Positions 19,210 to 28,898 of a stretch of 64,000 bases of DNA are shown one piece after another. Origin of the DNA: CAVXJN01 sp963773585 (GTDB lineage Bacteria; Pseudomonadota; Gammaproteobacteria; JASBUN01). The stretch covers positions 372,001 to 436,000 of the forward strand of contig CAVZBR010000004.1 in assembly GCA_963773585.1 (NCBI GenBank). The letters are read 5' to 3'. The position numbers and the translations under genes were made by a program. Below the pieces are notes generated by a model that worked only from the letters and a program-made list of their open reading frames with translations, had not been told where the DNA came from and did no database searches. Position 1 is the first letter of the stretch. Each line of letters begins with the position of its first letter.

Positions 19210-19481
19210 CGAATTCCTCCGCACGTGCGGACAACCGCGTCGCCACTTGCTTTGGAGCAGCGGGCGACGGCGCAAAATCAGTGCGCGCAAGTCTAGTCTA
19301 AGGGAGTGACTTCGATATTATCGGCATCGGGTGGGTCGGTATTTTGCCCAGCCGAGCACATGTTCAATGCTCAGATGGGAGACGAAACGCTACCCTCGAT
19401 GCAACAAACAATGAGAGATGTTTCGGGATGGATACAATCGCCAGCCAGTCCGAGCATCCGGCATTGCGCCGGACGCGACGT

Positions 19482-19955
19482 TCAAGCGCTTTGAACGGGA
19501 CGCGCTTCCGGGACCATTTCATAAACCCGGTTACGGACCCGCTGCTCCTCTTCAGGCGTGCACAGAGATTCGCTCAACAAGGCCAATATTTCGGCCGCGG
19601 CATAGGGCGCGTAGGACTGCTGAGTTTCGATCGCGTCTTCGAGAATCGTGAGCATCTTGTCGATGTTGTCACCGGCCAGTCCCAAGTGGGTATCGCGCAC
19701 CTGGTACAGCTCCTTCACTCGTTGCAGCTGCAACATGGGATGGTCGGCTTCGGATTCGACGTAGCGTAATCGGCCGCTTTCGAGTCCGCATTGCAGTGGG
19801 TGTAACGGCAGGCAGTGGAGGTCGAACGGATTATCGATCGAGAGAGCGTGGGTGCGGCCGAACGGCGCTATCACCATCCAGCGGTGGTACGGCCCATTCT
19901 CACCCGAGAGCGAAACCGCACCTTCGTAGATTTGCCCTTCAGACACGGTGTGCAT
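19482..19955 (-). CDS. Hypothetical protein, 157 residues
   Basis: Starts MHTVSEGQIYEGAV. The first third looks like a small beta domain (YHRWMVIAPFG, HALSIDNPFDLHCLPL), the rest is helical and acidic (LAGDNIDKMLTILEDAIE, AAAEILALLSESLCTPEEEQRVRNRVYEM). It has no signal peptide, membrane segment or catalytic motif that I recognise. It sits between the PDC sensor and the GT4 enzyme, with about 270 bases before it and 400 after, so it is probably transcribed alone. Coding potential is good in this frame, and the function is unknown. Confidence 0.55.
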   Translation of the reverse strand: MHTVSEGQIYEGAVSLSGENGPYHRWMVIAPFGRTHALSIDNPFDLHCLPLHPLQCGLESGRLRYVESEADHPMLQLQRVKELYQVRDTHLGLAGDNIDKMLTILEDAIETQQSYAPYAAAEILALLSESLCTPEEEQRVRNRVYEMVPEARPVQSA

Positions 19956-20354
19956 GTTTACCCCCCGCAGCTTGACGATGAAACCTACTCACCGACGGTC
20001 GGCGCCGGCTCGGATTTCGCTGGATCATAGCACGGTCAACAGGACGCGCGCCTAGACCCCAGGGCGCCTCATGCCCAGGTGGATGCCAACTCTATTCCCG
20101 AGCCGCCGGCTGTCTGTGTCGGCTTATTGAACGGCCCCCCTGTTTTGCGCAGCGCATAAGTACACGCCTGGGCTAAAACGACAGCTTTTGGCATGCGTGT
20201 TGCATTATAAAGCTGTTGCGCAGGGGACGGTTGGCGTATTCGCCACTCGCCGTAGGCGCGTGACGACCATAAAGTTCGAAGCGCACGCAAAAGCCCGCTT
20301 CGAGCGGCTTTTCTTCCAACCGTGGATTTCGTCATGCAAGTGTCAAAACACGTT
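19956..20354. other. Intergenic region upstream of the hypothetical gene and downstream of the GT4 gene
   Basis: About 400 bases. It contains the probable GT4-gene terminator (20289-20312). A 97-codon minus-strand frame (20069-20362) overlaps this hairpin, has no recognisable motif, and is not called. Confidence 0.5.
20289..20312 (-). terminator. Probable terminator of the GT4 gene
   Basis: Hairpin AAAAGCC(C)GCT-TCG-AGCGGCTTTT with one bulged base, about 40 bases after the stop of the minus-strand GT4 gene. A T run follows in that direction. Confidence 0.6.
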
Positions 20355-21641
20355 TCAATCACCGCGAGAATCAGCTATAGGCGTTCCGACTGTAGGTGGC
20401 CTGACCACCTCAAGGCTGTCGCGTTGATTGAACGCGAAGCGGGGCTCGAATGCGCGGAAAAGATCGAGATAGTTTTCGACTTTGCGTGTCATTAGAAAAC
20501 GTTTCGCTACGGTTTCCCGCGCATGAACGCCTAACCTGAGACGCAGTTCCTCATCTTTCAAAAGCTGCACCAAGCGCTGCGCTGCCTGTGCGGTCCCCGT
20601 CACCAGAAAACCGTTGCTGCCGTCTGCAATCTGGTGACGCAGGCCGCCGCAATCACCGGCGATCACTGCCCCGCCTTTCCACATCGCTTCCGTTGCAGTA
20701 AGCCCGAAACCCTCGCGCAACGATTTTTGCAACACCACGGTCGCATGACGCTGGAGTGCGTTAACCAGCGCGCTGTCTTCCGCCGTGAGAATGATGATGC
20801 GCTCCTCCCGACAACCAAGCAGCGATTCAAAAACTTCCTGACCTTCCGGGTCATCGGTCGCCACGTTTCCCAACAGCACCAGCGTGGCGTCAACTTCCTC
20901 ACGTGCCAGTTTGAAAGCTTCGATCACGCCCATGGGATCCTTCCAACGATCGAAGCGCGAAATTTGCGCCACGATCGGCAAGTCATCCGGGATGTCGTAG
21001 TGGCGCAGGCGGTCTGCGGTTTCCGCAACGCTTAACTCGGCGTTCTTGAGCGAGAACGGATCGATTGCCGGCATAATGGCCACTTGCGGCGGCAGCACCC
21101 GTTGCGCGTACTCCGGTAACGACACAATGATGCCGTCGTATTGGTCGACGAATTGACGTAGATATTCCCAAACTTCCGGGTGGGGCTGTGACAGATCCAG
21201 GTGGCAGCGCCATATCCATGGACACGTACGTCGGTAATGGTTGATCAACGGCAGCGGCTGCGGGTCGTGGACCACCACGAAGTCGTAGTCCATGTCCATG
21301 CGCGTAGCATTTTGGACTATGACCTCCTCGTAAACTTCCTTCTTCAGGTCGGTGAGGTTGATGTCAGCGCCTTGCAGCGCGTTATGTAGTTTCTTGGTGA
21401 CCGTGAAGAAGTCGGGGCTGCCTTGTATCAAGCGCCAATCCGCTTTGAGCCCGAGACTTCGTGTTAACAAAGTTTCCGACGACAGCATTTCGGCAACGCC
21501 GCCGCCATAGAATGTGGAACTCACGTGCAGCACGCGCATGTCCCGCAGCCGGTGTGCTTTGTGCAGAATACGCTCGGCCGCTTCTTCGCCGATCAAGGGC
21601 GAGTAGTCGTCAATGTCGACCGTCCACGAATGCTTCTTCAT
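20355..21641 (-). CDS. GT4 glycosyltransferase, trehalose synthase (TreT) type
   Basis: 428 residues from the ATG at 21641; the frame stays open for another 94 codons, but that extension is low-complexity and unlike the family. Features: VLHVSSTFYGGGVAEML near the N-terminus (sugar-donor loop of TreT-type enzymes), VVVHDPQPLPLI, WRCHLDLSQPH, VAQISRFDRWKDP, and the GT4 EX7E region KSLREGFGLTATEAMWKG. Such enzymes make trehalose from NDP-glucose and glucose, or act on a related disaccharide. With the sucrose genes at 53-59 kb it fits compatible-solute synthesis. The exact product is not certain. No clear ribosome site is seen before this ATG. Confidence 0.8.
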   Translation of the reverse strand: MKKHSWTVDIDDYSPLIGEEAAERILHKAHRLRDMRVLHVSSTFYGGGVAEMLSSETLLTRSLGLKADWRLIQGSPDFFTVTKKLHNALQGADINLTDLKKEVYEEVIVQNATRMDMDYDFVVVHDPQPLPLINHYRRTCPWIWRCHLDLSQPHPEVWEYLRQFVDQYDGIIVSLPEYAQRVLPPQVAIMPAIDPFSLKNAELSVAETADRLRHYDIPDDLPIVAQISRFDRWKDPMGVIEAFKLAREEVDATLVLLGNVATDDPEGQEVFESLLGCREERIIILTAEDSALVNALQRHATVVLQKSLREGFGLTATEAMWKGGAVIAGDCGGLRHQIADGSNGFLVTGTAQAAQRLVQLLKDEELRLRLGVHARETVAKRFLMTRKVENYLDLFRAFEPRFAFNQRDSLEVVRPPTVGTPIADSRGD

Positions 21642-21889
21642 AACGCGGGTTCGGGCTGGGTTTTGCGGGTCAGAGTCGAGAAACGTCGGGCACGCCGGTG
21701 CGCCCATGCGAAAGTGAGCCGTAGCTTCAAAGGTAGCCCCTGGATTTTGCTGCGCGACATTCCAGCGATAGTACGCGCCGCTTCGGGGCGCCGTCGACAG
21801 CGGGGGATTGGGCCGTTGATATCGCCTGCGCACAACCGGCCGCGGGTCATTGCCGGAAATGAGCCGCGAGGAGGCGACCGGCGCTGAAT

Positions 21890-23150
21890 TCAAGCTTCGT
21901 TGCGATGCAAATAGGCGCGCCAACCGCCCAGGGCGGTAATGTCCTCGGCACCTTCCGTGGCACTCGCCTCACACATGAAGCCGCTCACCCAGCTGCCGTC
22001 TTCCAGTTCGACTTTGCCAATACCAAGGGGGAAAGGGATTCCTTCGACGAACGAGCCCACCTGCTCCCGTGGCAACGCCCAAACCTCGAGCTCGATTCCG
22101 CTGCCGGATTGTGTGCGCACCAGACCCGGACGCTGCGGACGACCTCCTGGCAGTGCGAACAGGCGGTACCTGTCGCTGGTGCGAGTGCGGCGTTCGAGAC
22201 GTCCGCGCCGGCTGGTCAGCTGGTGATTGAGCGCCAGGCCGTCCATGTGTGCGCCACAAACGGCCAGCGACATCCACGAGTCCACGACCGCAGGACCGGC
22301 GGGCGGCGGCGGCTCGCCACTGGCGCCCAGGCTGAGATTCGGCGCCCGGTGTAATGGATCCGCCAGACCCAACAGCACGCGATCGGTACCTGCCGGCGCG
22401 CAGAGCGTGACGCCGAACGGTAATCCCGAGGCTCGGAATCCCGTGGGCACGGCAACCGCCGCCAAATCCAGGAGATTCATGAAATTTGTGTAGTAACCAA
22501 GATTCGAGTTTAATTTAATAGGATCTTTAAGTACCCGCTCTATCGTATAAATCTTCCCGCGGCAGGGGTTAGCAGGAGGTCGATATGACACCACAGAGGA
22601 CTAACCGCACGCCTAAGTTCGGCCAGCCGATACTGTGCCTGAAACGCCGCAATGGCTCGCGGCGCAGCGCCGCCTTCGATGATGGCGCGGGTTACGCGGT
22701 GTAAGGCGTCAGCATGTACTTCAAGAAATTCTTCTATCGCGGCATAGCGCTCCGCGACCCATGGCCTTCCGTACAAAAGTCGAGCAACCTCTAAAAATGG
22801 TGAGAAGTCGATTTCCACCGGCTGGCCACCGAGCGCCCGCAGTTGCGCGCTCGCCTGGTCGAACAACCGCGCGGCGCCGCTATCGCCGAAGAACTCCAGT
22901 TGCGCCGGCCGCGGCACACCGAAACGGAACGCGCCGCCCAACTCGGGCAACGGCGACGGCGGCGCCTGCCGGGCGAAGGAACCCGCGGCGTCGAACACTG
23001 CGGCCACGTCATAGACACGAGCTGCGTCTGCGCAGTCAAGTGCGAACACCGAGACACAGTCCAGCGTCCGGCAGGCCGGCATGACCCCGGCGGTGGACAG
23101 CACCCGCGATTCGGCTTGAGCCCGATCAGGTTGTTGAACAACAGCTAGAA
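21890..23150 (-). pseudogene. Decayed allophanate hydrolase (AtzF type), truncated and frameshifted
   Basis: The remnant spans three frames. It begins at FNNLIGLKPNRG (an in-frame TAG lies just before), shifts near 23103-23107 to LSTAGVMPACRTLDCVSVFAL, continues through the amidase domain to LLLTPAAG, shifts again near 22553-22562 to IYTIERVLKDPIKLNSNLGYY, and ends with the normal C-terminal domain (WALPREQVGSFVEGIPFPLGIGKVEL). The amidase signature with the Ser-cisSer-Lys triad is missing altogether, so it cannot be active. Intact AtzF releases ammonia from allophanate in urea breakdown. No urea carboxylase gene is nearby. Confidence 0.88.
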
Positions 23151-23293
23151 GTTGCCCTGACCCATGGGCAGAACTTCTTGAACTGCTCCGTGTCTTCGAG
23201 GCCCTTGATGCGCCCTACGAGGTGCGCTGATATCGGACGTACCGGCACTCGGCGCACTACGGTCGCAAGCGAAAAATCAGCTTCGCACGGCCG

Positions 23294-23665
23294 TCACGGA
23301 CCTGGCTGCTGCAGCCATTCCAGCGCCGCCTGTTTCTGGTCGTAGGGAAAATGGCGTACGTCGGCCTTGACGAAATGATTGGCGATCTTCGGCAGGATGC
23401 TCAAAAAACCGCTGTCGGTGACGGCGGCGATCCGCGCGATACGGTGTTGATGGTCCTTGGTGAAACGGATGTGGGATACCAAGGCGGCGAAGTCGGTCCA
23501 ACCCGGAAAGGATTCGGCGTAGATCATCAGTCCGCGCAGCTTGCCGGCTTCGGTGAGGTAGGGATCCACTTCTCTGGCCAAGCGTTCGAAATCCTGCGCT
23601 TCCAACGCACCTTTGGGCGTGACGATGAGAATGCCCAGCTCCCGCCACAGTTCATGCTCCAGCAT
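23294..23665 (-). CDS. STAS/SpoIIAA-like protein
   Basis: 123 residues. The pattern LGILIVTPKGALEAQDFERLAREVDPYL ... LRGLMIYAESFPGW ... HQHRIARIAAVTDS ... VRHFPYDQKQAALEWL matches the small SpoIIAA-like (DUF3478-type) family. Members have a STAS/SEC14-like alpha-beta fold; their physiological role is poorly known. A candidate -10 (TATAGT) on the minus strand lies near 23697. It stands alone between the allophanate hydrolase remnant and the QueD-like gene. Confidence 0.75.
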   Translation of the reverse strand: MLEHELWRELGILIVTPKGALEAQDFERLAREVDPYLTEAGKLRGLMIYAESFPGWTDFAALVSHIRFTKDHQHRIARIAAVTDSGFLSILPKIANHFVKADVRHFPYDQKQAALEWLQQPGP

Positions 23666-23785
23666 CGCGGACCCCGCTGCGGTGATCGTTCATACACTAT
23701 AGAACAGCAGCGCCGGCGCGGTTTTTGAGCATGCGCTGCGCTGGTTCGGATCTGTACCGACGACAATCAAGTTTCGTCCGGCGAT

Positions 23786-24187
23786 CTAAGGGCGGTATGT
23801 GGCCTTACTGGATTCGGTCTCCCACAAACTGACTTCAATCACGGGAAAACCCTGTTGCTGCACGCGCTCGAAAATCATCCGGGCAATGTTTTCGGCGGTG
23901 GGATTGAACGGCACAGCATAGACGCGCTCTCCGTGTTCGCGCATCACGGCAAGGAAGGGATCGTGTTCGTGCAACAACATGGTGTGATCGAGTTCGGCGT
24001 CGATCCACTCTTTCACTCGCTGCTTGATGTCGACAAAGTCCATGACCATGCCCCGGCGATCCAATTCCTCGGCTTGCAAGGTGATCACCGCGCGCGCGTT
24101 ATGGCCGTGAAGGTGCTGACAGGGTCCCTGGTAATTCAGCAGCCGGTGGCCATAACAAAATGAAATCGAGCGCGTAACGGTATACAT
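23786..24187 (-). CDS. 6-pyruvoyl-tetrahydropterin synthase / QueD family protein
   Basis: 133 residues from the ATG at 24187 (GGAAAG upstream). The zinc ligands are visible as YGHRLL and HLHGHN, a cysteine at the family position (GPCQHLHGHN), and the catalytic Asp-His in ELDHTMLL. PTPS signatures PTAENIAR and VSLWETESSKATY are also present. QueD members convert 7,8-dihydroneopterin triphosphate to carboxytetrahydropterin for queuosine synthesis; other members make tetrahydropterins. No queuosine genes are adjacent, so the subfamily is not settled. Confidence 0.88.
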   Translation of the reverse strand: MYTVTRSISFCYGHRLLNYQGPCQHLHGHNARAVITLQAEELDRRGMVMDFVDIKQRVKEWIDAELDHTMLLHEHDPFLAVMREHGERVYAVPFNPTAENIARMIFERVQQQGFPVIEVSLWETESSKATYRP

Positions 24188-24431
24188 AATTGACCGCTTT
24201 CCTGGGATGTTAGGCATTGTAACCAACCACTGTCGACCCGAACAGGCGCGGTGATCGCTCGATCGCACCGCTCTTGTGCGGCCGGGGCCGATCCACTGGC
24301 CTGCGGTCATACTCGGCAACTTGTGTATTTCTCAGCGAAAACCGGGCGTTGCCAACGCCCGGCAACGTCAATGGTGAACGGGGCATGTAAATTGCTGCGC
24401 TACGTCGAGATTCGCGGAGAGGAGATCCGCC

Positions 24432-25394
24432 ATGAGTGAGCTACGTCATGTGGTCGGGCGCAAGAAGTCCCTGCTGGGCGCCGTGCTATCGGATCCGCTG
24501 CAATGGCTGGCCGACAATGCCGCGTCGGTATGGTCGCAGCAGGACCGGCTCGATTGGGTATTGCAGGACGCGTTCAACGTATTGCCTTATGGGCACCTGC
24601 TGTATGCCTTGGACCGCCACGGCATTCAACTGAGTTCCAATGTCGGGCCGGGCAGCCGTAGTTGCGAGGAGCGCGGGCAGTCTTTGGCCAACCGCCCTTA
24701 TCTGGAGGGCAGCCTGCCCTACCAGGGGTTTGTATTATCGAAGGCCTACATCAGCCGTGACCGCGGCGAACCCTGCGTCACGGCCGTGCAGGCGGTGCGC
24801 AACGGCGATGACCTGCTGGGATTCATTGCCGCCGATTTCGATGTCGCCGCGTTACCGGCGACCGCAGCACCGCCCCGCGACCCGGACAGCTGGCAGCAAT
24901 TTCGCGGCGACCCTGCGATTCGCGATAATTTGTTTCTGCAGCATCGGGTGTGCAGCCCCATGGACGAACGCGCCGAAGCAGTATTCGCCGTCCTGACGGC
25001 GCTGATGCGTTACCACGGTGTGTTCCATGGCAAGCTCCATTTCTCCAGTTCGCGCTTGACCATCTGGCACGTCGACGATCCGTGCAACTACCGCCTGCAC
25101 GGCGGCAGCGACATCGACAACCCCGATCTGTGCCTGATCTATGCGTGCCGCAAGTATCCGCAGCGGGCGATGATCCCCCCGGATCGCATTCGCATGATAT
25201 TGGAACAGTTCAAGGTATTGCGAGAAGCGGACGACACGATATATCTGCGCGCGGGTTCGCTCAACGTCATCAACGGCATGATCGGTCTGACCTTTTCGTG
25301 CGACGGCGCGCACTACATGCAGGCCAATGAGTTCCTGGACCGGGGCATTGCGTTCTGGCTGAGTGAAGCCACGTGCAGCGCAGAAACCGGCTAG
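24432..25394 (+). CDS. Stand-alone PDC (Cache-like) sensor-domain protein, copy 2
   Basis: 320 residues with GGAGAGGAG upstream of the ATG. It is homologous along its whole length to the 18262-19209 protein: LLYALDRHGIQLSSNVGPG, NRPYLEG, FVLSKAYISRD, VTAVQAVRNG, IAADFDVAALP, then KLHFSSSRLTIWHVDDPCNYR, DDTIYLRAGSLNVING and TFSCDGAHYMQANEFLDRG. There is no membrane segment or output domain. It runs tail-to-tail with the GGDEF gene, their stop codons sharing the same CTAG. A ligand-sensing partner of the cyclic-di-GMP system is conceivable but not shown. Confidence 0.7.
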   Translation: MSELRHVVGRKKSLLGAVLSDPLQWLADNAASVWSQQDRLDWVLQDAFNVLPYGHLLYALDRHGIQLSSNVGPGSRSCEERGQSLANRPYLEGSLPYQGFVLSKAYISRDRGEPCVTAVQAVRNGDDLLGFIAADFDVAALPATAAPPRDPDSWQQFRGDPAIRDNLFLQHRVCSPMDERAEAVFAVLTALMRYHGVFHGKLHFSSSRLTIWHVDDPCNYRLHGGSDIDNPDLCLIYACRKYPQRAMIPPDRIRMILEQFKVLREADDTIYLRAGSLNVINGMIGLTFSCDGAHYMQANEFLDRGIAFWLSEATCSAETG

Positions 25395-26824
25395 TCGATC
25401 CCCAGTTCGCAGCGGTTGCGGCCGCCTTGCTTGGCCTTATACATGGCGCGGTCGGCGCGCGCGAATGTTTCCGCGCTGCTGTCGCCGTCGCGAAAATCCG
25501 CAATGCCGCATGAGACCGTGACCGGCACGGCTTCGCCGCGGAAATGGAAGCCACATTCCTGGACGGCGCGACGCAGCTTTTCGAGCACCCGCATGCCGGA
25601 TTCGGCTTCCGCGCCGGGCATGATCAGCACGAACTCTTCGCCGCCGTATCGAGCCAGAAAATCGGTTTCGCGCACGTTGCTGGCCAGAACCGAGGCAATG
25701 GTGGTGAGTACCTTGTCGCCCGCCTGATGGCCGTAGCGATCATTGATCGCCTTGAAATTATCGATATCCAACACCGCCATCGAGACCGGCGTGCCGAACC
25801 GTTTCCAGCGCGCGAACTCCTGCGCGACACGTTCTTCGTAGGCCGAACGGTTGTAGCTCCCGGTCAGGGGATCGATCTGCGCCGCCTGGTGTTGCTGCTG
25901 CACCTTGCTGCGCAAAGTGCTTGCTTCCGTTTCCAGCGTGGCAAGCTTCCCGCTGAGTTCTTCGATTCGGGATTGGGCAGCGCGGCTGCGCGAGTCTTGC
26001 GACTCCAAGTAGGTGCGAACATAACCGCCGAGGGACTCCAGCCGGTTTTGCACCAGCTCTTTGAGTTGGCCCAGGTCAACGGCACCGGTAACATTGGAGC
26101 GCATGTCCCGGACCTGAGCGTTGAACGATTCGTCCAACTCGCGGTTTTCCTGGTCGGCATCGATTCGGTTGGCTTCCATCGATTGCAGTAGATCGTCGAA
26201 TCCTTCCAGCCGTTGACTCAACTGCAACAGGTATTGTTCGATCTCATGCTTTTGCTGCTGCAGCCGTTGCCGCGCACGACCGAGCAGGTCCGCCATAGTC
26301 TGTGACAGCGACCGCCAGTCCGGGTGTGAAGCCGCCAATTGCTGCTTGACGCGCTCGCGCGTCGATAGGTCGTCAGCGGCGAGGTCCAGTTGGTCCAGCA
26401 ACTGCGCAAAGGCGGCCGCTGCGGCATCATCACCCGCAGAGCGTGCGGCGCCGCGTTCGCCGTACGTGCGCTTTCCCCACAGCCTTGCGAACAACCCGTC
26501 GCCGACTTCAGGCTCAGGCGCCCGGGTTTCCAACCGGTCCAGGCTTTCGGTGATCGAGCGGCTCAACTTCTCGAGTGTTCGATCGCCATCACCGGCACGG
26601 ATTGCGGCGCGCAACTGCTCCAGCTGCCCGTCCAGCGAGGGGTCCATTCCTTGCAGCGCAAGTGCCATGCGTGAAGTCGCGTTCCGCAATATGCGCTCCA
26701 GGGAACCCCACTCGGCTTCCCTGCGCTCCAGTACCTGCAGGCTATCGAAGTATTTGAGTTTCCAGTCACCGGCTTCGGCGGCTTCGGTAGTTTCGAGCTG
26801 GGTATCGGCACCTTCATCGTTCAT
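25391..26824 (-). CDS. Diguanylate cyclase (GGDEF), DgcP-like by gene context
   Basis: 477 residues from the ATG at 26824. There is no membrane segment. The N-terminal two thirds are helical with long coiled-coil stretches (about 180-310). The GGDEF domain (about 310-475) holds DPLTGSYNRSAYEER, DIDNFKAINDRYGHQAGD, and the active site RYGGEEF. An inhibitory I-site RETD lies 5 residues before it, so it should be active and product-inhibited. The order dsbA - EEP nuclease - GGDEF matches the Pseudomonas locus of dgcP, a polar-localised cyclase. Full-length homology to DgcP was not tested. Confidence 0.9.
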   Translation of the reverse strand: MNDEGADTQLETTEAAEAGDWKLKYFDSLQVLERREAEWGSLERILRNATSRMALALQGMDPSLDGQLEQLRAAIRAGDGDRTLEKLSRSITESLDRLETRAPEPEVGDGLFARLWGKRTYGERGAARSAGDDAAAAAFAQLLDQLDLAADDLSTRERVKQQLAASHPDWRSLSQTMADLLGRARQRLQQQKHEIEQYLLQLSQRLEGFDDLLQSMEANRIDADQENRELDESFNAQVRDMRSNVTGAVDLGQLKELVQNRLESLGGYVRTYLESQDSRSRAAQSRIEELSGKLATLETEASTLRSKVQQQHQAAQIDPLTGSYNRSAYEERVAQEFARWKRFGTPVSMAVLDIDNFKAINDRYGHQAGDKVLTTIASVLASNVRETDFLARYGGEEFVLIMPGAEAESGMRVLEKLRRAVQECGFHFRGEAVPVTVSCGIADFRDGDSSAETFARADRAMYKAKQGGRNRCELGID

Positions 26825-26984
26825 GTATGGCCGCCCTCTGATTGTTCTCGGGCACGGCGGTACGACTATCGAACCGTGCATCTGTATTTTCGACGCCAGC
26901 CAAAAGCCCAGGTCGCGTGCCGGCGTCGGAGCCACCGGCCTTGTCCCTGGCCCAACTACATTACCGCCCCTTATGGGCAACGTA

Positions 26985-27803
26985 CTAGGAGGCGATCAAT
27001 CGAATACCACCCGGCACAAAAATGTCCATCGCGATCGGCAGATGATCCGAAAACGTTTCGTTTAGGACTTGCGCACGTTCCACCTGCAAAGAATCCGATA
27101 CCAGAATATGATCGATGTTACGTTCGGGGCGCCAACTGGGCCAGGTGTAGAGGTCGTGCGCCGGTTCGCGCAACTGGCTGGTGCGCAACAGTGTCATGAT
27201 CTCGGGACTGTCGGAACGGCAGTTCAGATCGCCCATAATCACGACGTGACGGAACGCACGCGCGACTTCGCTGACGTAGGCCAATTGCCGGGCGCGCGCA
27301 CGGCGCCCCAGCGCCAAATGCAGAATCACCACAACTAACGATTCTTCGCTACCGCCGAAGCGCACGAATAACGCACCGCGCCCGGGTATCGCCCCCGGAA
27401 GTTTATGGTCGTCTATCTCGGTAGGACGAAAGCGACTCAGCAAGCCGTTGCTGTGCTGGGCCAGTTTGCCCAGCTTGCGATTGGTCTGGTGAAACCAGAA
27501 CGGAAAGCTGGCTCTGCGGGCGATGAACTCGGTCTGATTGATGAAACCGCTGCGCAGGCTGCCGGCGTCCACTTCCTGTAGGCCCACGAGGTCGTAGCCC
27601 GAGAGCATTTCCGAAATGCGCTCCAGATTGCCAATGCGTTCGGGATGGGGAAGCACATGCTTCCAGCTATGGGTGAACATCTGCCGGTAGGAACTGGAAC
27701 TTACGCCGGTCTGAATGTTGTAGCTCAACAAACGCAGACGCTGGCTACCGGCACGCCTGGTGTCGACAGCACGGTCCGCATTTTCAGCATTTAGTTTGGG
27801 CAT
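26985..27803 (-). CDS. Endonuclease/exonuclease/phosphatase (EEP) family protein
   Basis: 272 residues, cytoplasmic. EEP motifs: LRLLSYNIQTG (Asn), VGLQEVDAGSLRSG (Glu), LHLALGRRARARQL, VIMGDLNCRSDS (Asp-Asn) and the final FSDHLPIAMDI (Asp-His), with ERNIDHILVS before it. Members are Mg-dependent phosphodiesterases of nucleic acids, lipids or inositides; the substrate here is unknown. The gene lies 112 bases after dsbA on the same strand and upstream of the GGDEF gene, as in pseudomonads. Confidence 0.88.
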   Translation of the reverse strand: MPKLNAENADRAVDTRRAGSQRLRLLSYNIQTGVSSSSYRQMFTHSWKHVLPHPERIGNLERISEMLSGYDLVGLQEVDAGSLRSGFINQTEFIARRASFPFWFHQTNRKLGKLAQHSNGLLSRFRPTEIDDHKLPGAIPGRGALFVRFGGSEESLVVVILHLALGRRARARQLAYVSEVARAFRHVVIMGDLNCRSDSPEIMTLLRTSQLREPAHDLYTWPSWRPERNIDHILVSDSLQVERAQVLNETFSDHLPIAMDIFVPGGIRLIAS

Positions 27804-27915
27804 GCGCCGAATCGGCCTGTTTGCGTCTCAAGTTTGAAAGATCGATTTTTGGACTGCATGAGCCGACCTTCGGCCAAACGGGTCCATGGAACGCCACCGC
27901 CATTGCCGGTTTCGA

Positions 27916-28593
27916 TCAATGGGACTTGGAACGCTCGTTACGCTCTTTATCGACCAGATAGTCGACCACCTTCAATAAGGCATCGAAACTACCGCCTGCC
28001 ATGGTGGCGCTGGTGCGGTATTTGCCGGCGACGATGATCGTCGGCACGCCGGTGACCCCGTAGCGGCGCACTTGCTGCTCGGAATGACTCATCTTCACCC
28101 GCACCGCAAAGGAATTATAGGCCGCCATGAAACTTTCCCGGGTGACATCGTACTGGGAGAAGAAGTCCGCCAAGGCGTCGACCGTGTCGAGGCGCTTGTG
28201 CTGCTTGTGCATGGCGTCGAACAGCGCTTCATGCACCTTGTCCAGGATGCCGAGATCTTCCGCCACATAGTACGCGGCTGCATGGATCTTCCAGCTCGGG
28301 TTCAGTTGCGCCGGCATCCGCCGGAAGGCTACGTCAGCCGGTTTGCGCTCGAGCCATTTCTGCAGATAGGGCTCGAACGCGTAACAATGTGGGCAACCGT
28401 ACCAGAATAATTCCAGAACTTCGATTTTGCCGTCCGGCACACGGGTCGGCTGCGGCGGCACCACGAGTTGATAATCGATGCCCTGGTCGATGGAGCCGTC
28501 GGCAGCCCACGCCGCGTTTTGCACCGCTGCGAGCAGGACCACCGCTCCCAGCCGCACGAGGCGACGGAATGCGGAACCGGAATGGAAGTTCAT
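27916..28593 (-). CDS. dsbA: Thiol:disulfide interchange protein DsbA
   Basis: 225 residues: a signal peptide (core LGAVVLLAAVQNAAWA) and a thioredoxin fold with active site CPHC in LFWYGCPHCYAFEP, the helical insert (about 100-170), and cis-Pro in GVTGVPTIIV. DsbA introduces disulfides into periplasmic proteins; DsbB is not in the window. It heads the dsbA - EEP - GGDEF group. Confidence 0.94.
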   Translation of the reverse strand: MNFHSGSAFRRLVRLGAVVLLAAVQNAAWAADGSIDQGIDYQLVVPPQPTRVPDGKIEVLELFWYGCPHCYAFEPYLQKWLERKPADVAFRRMPAQLNPSWKIHAAAYYVAEDLGILDKVHEALFDAMHKQHKRLDTVDALADFFSQYDVTRESFMAAYNSFAVRVKMSHSEQQVRRYGVTGVPTIIVAGKYRTSATMAGGSFDALLKVVDYLVDKERNERSKSH

Positions 28594-28898
28594 GTTGTAT
28601 CGGTTTCCTTATGCTTGTGAACAATTCGATCGGGGTCGGCCGGCCACCGGAAGAATGCTACCCGGGCGGGCCGCTCTCGACACCTGGAAATCCGATCCAG
28701 GAAACCGGTAGTGGCCGGAACCGGACCTGCGCCCCGCGCTGCCTGTGACGTGTTCGTAGGTTCGGGGCATAGCGCCCGGCTTTCTCCAAGCGCGCCCGTA
28801 CAGTCGCATCAACCCATTGAATACAACGGAATTACCAGTGGCCCAGAGCTATGGTAACAGGCGCTGCGGCGACCGCCAAAGCACGCGGGCAGCTGGAA

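Noticed and set aside
20069..20362. 97-codon minus frame downstream of the GT4 gene
   Set aside because: It overlaps the probable terminator and shows no motif or ribosome site.
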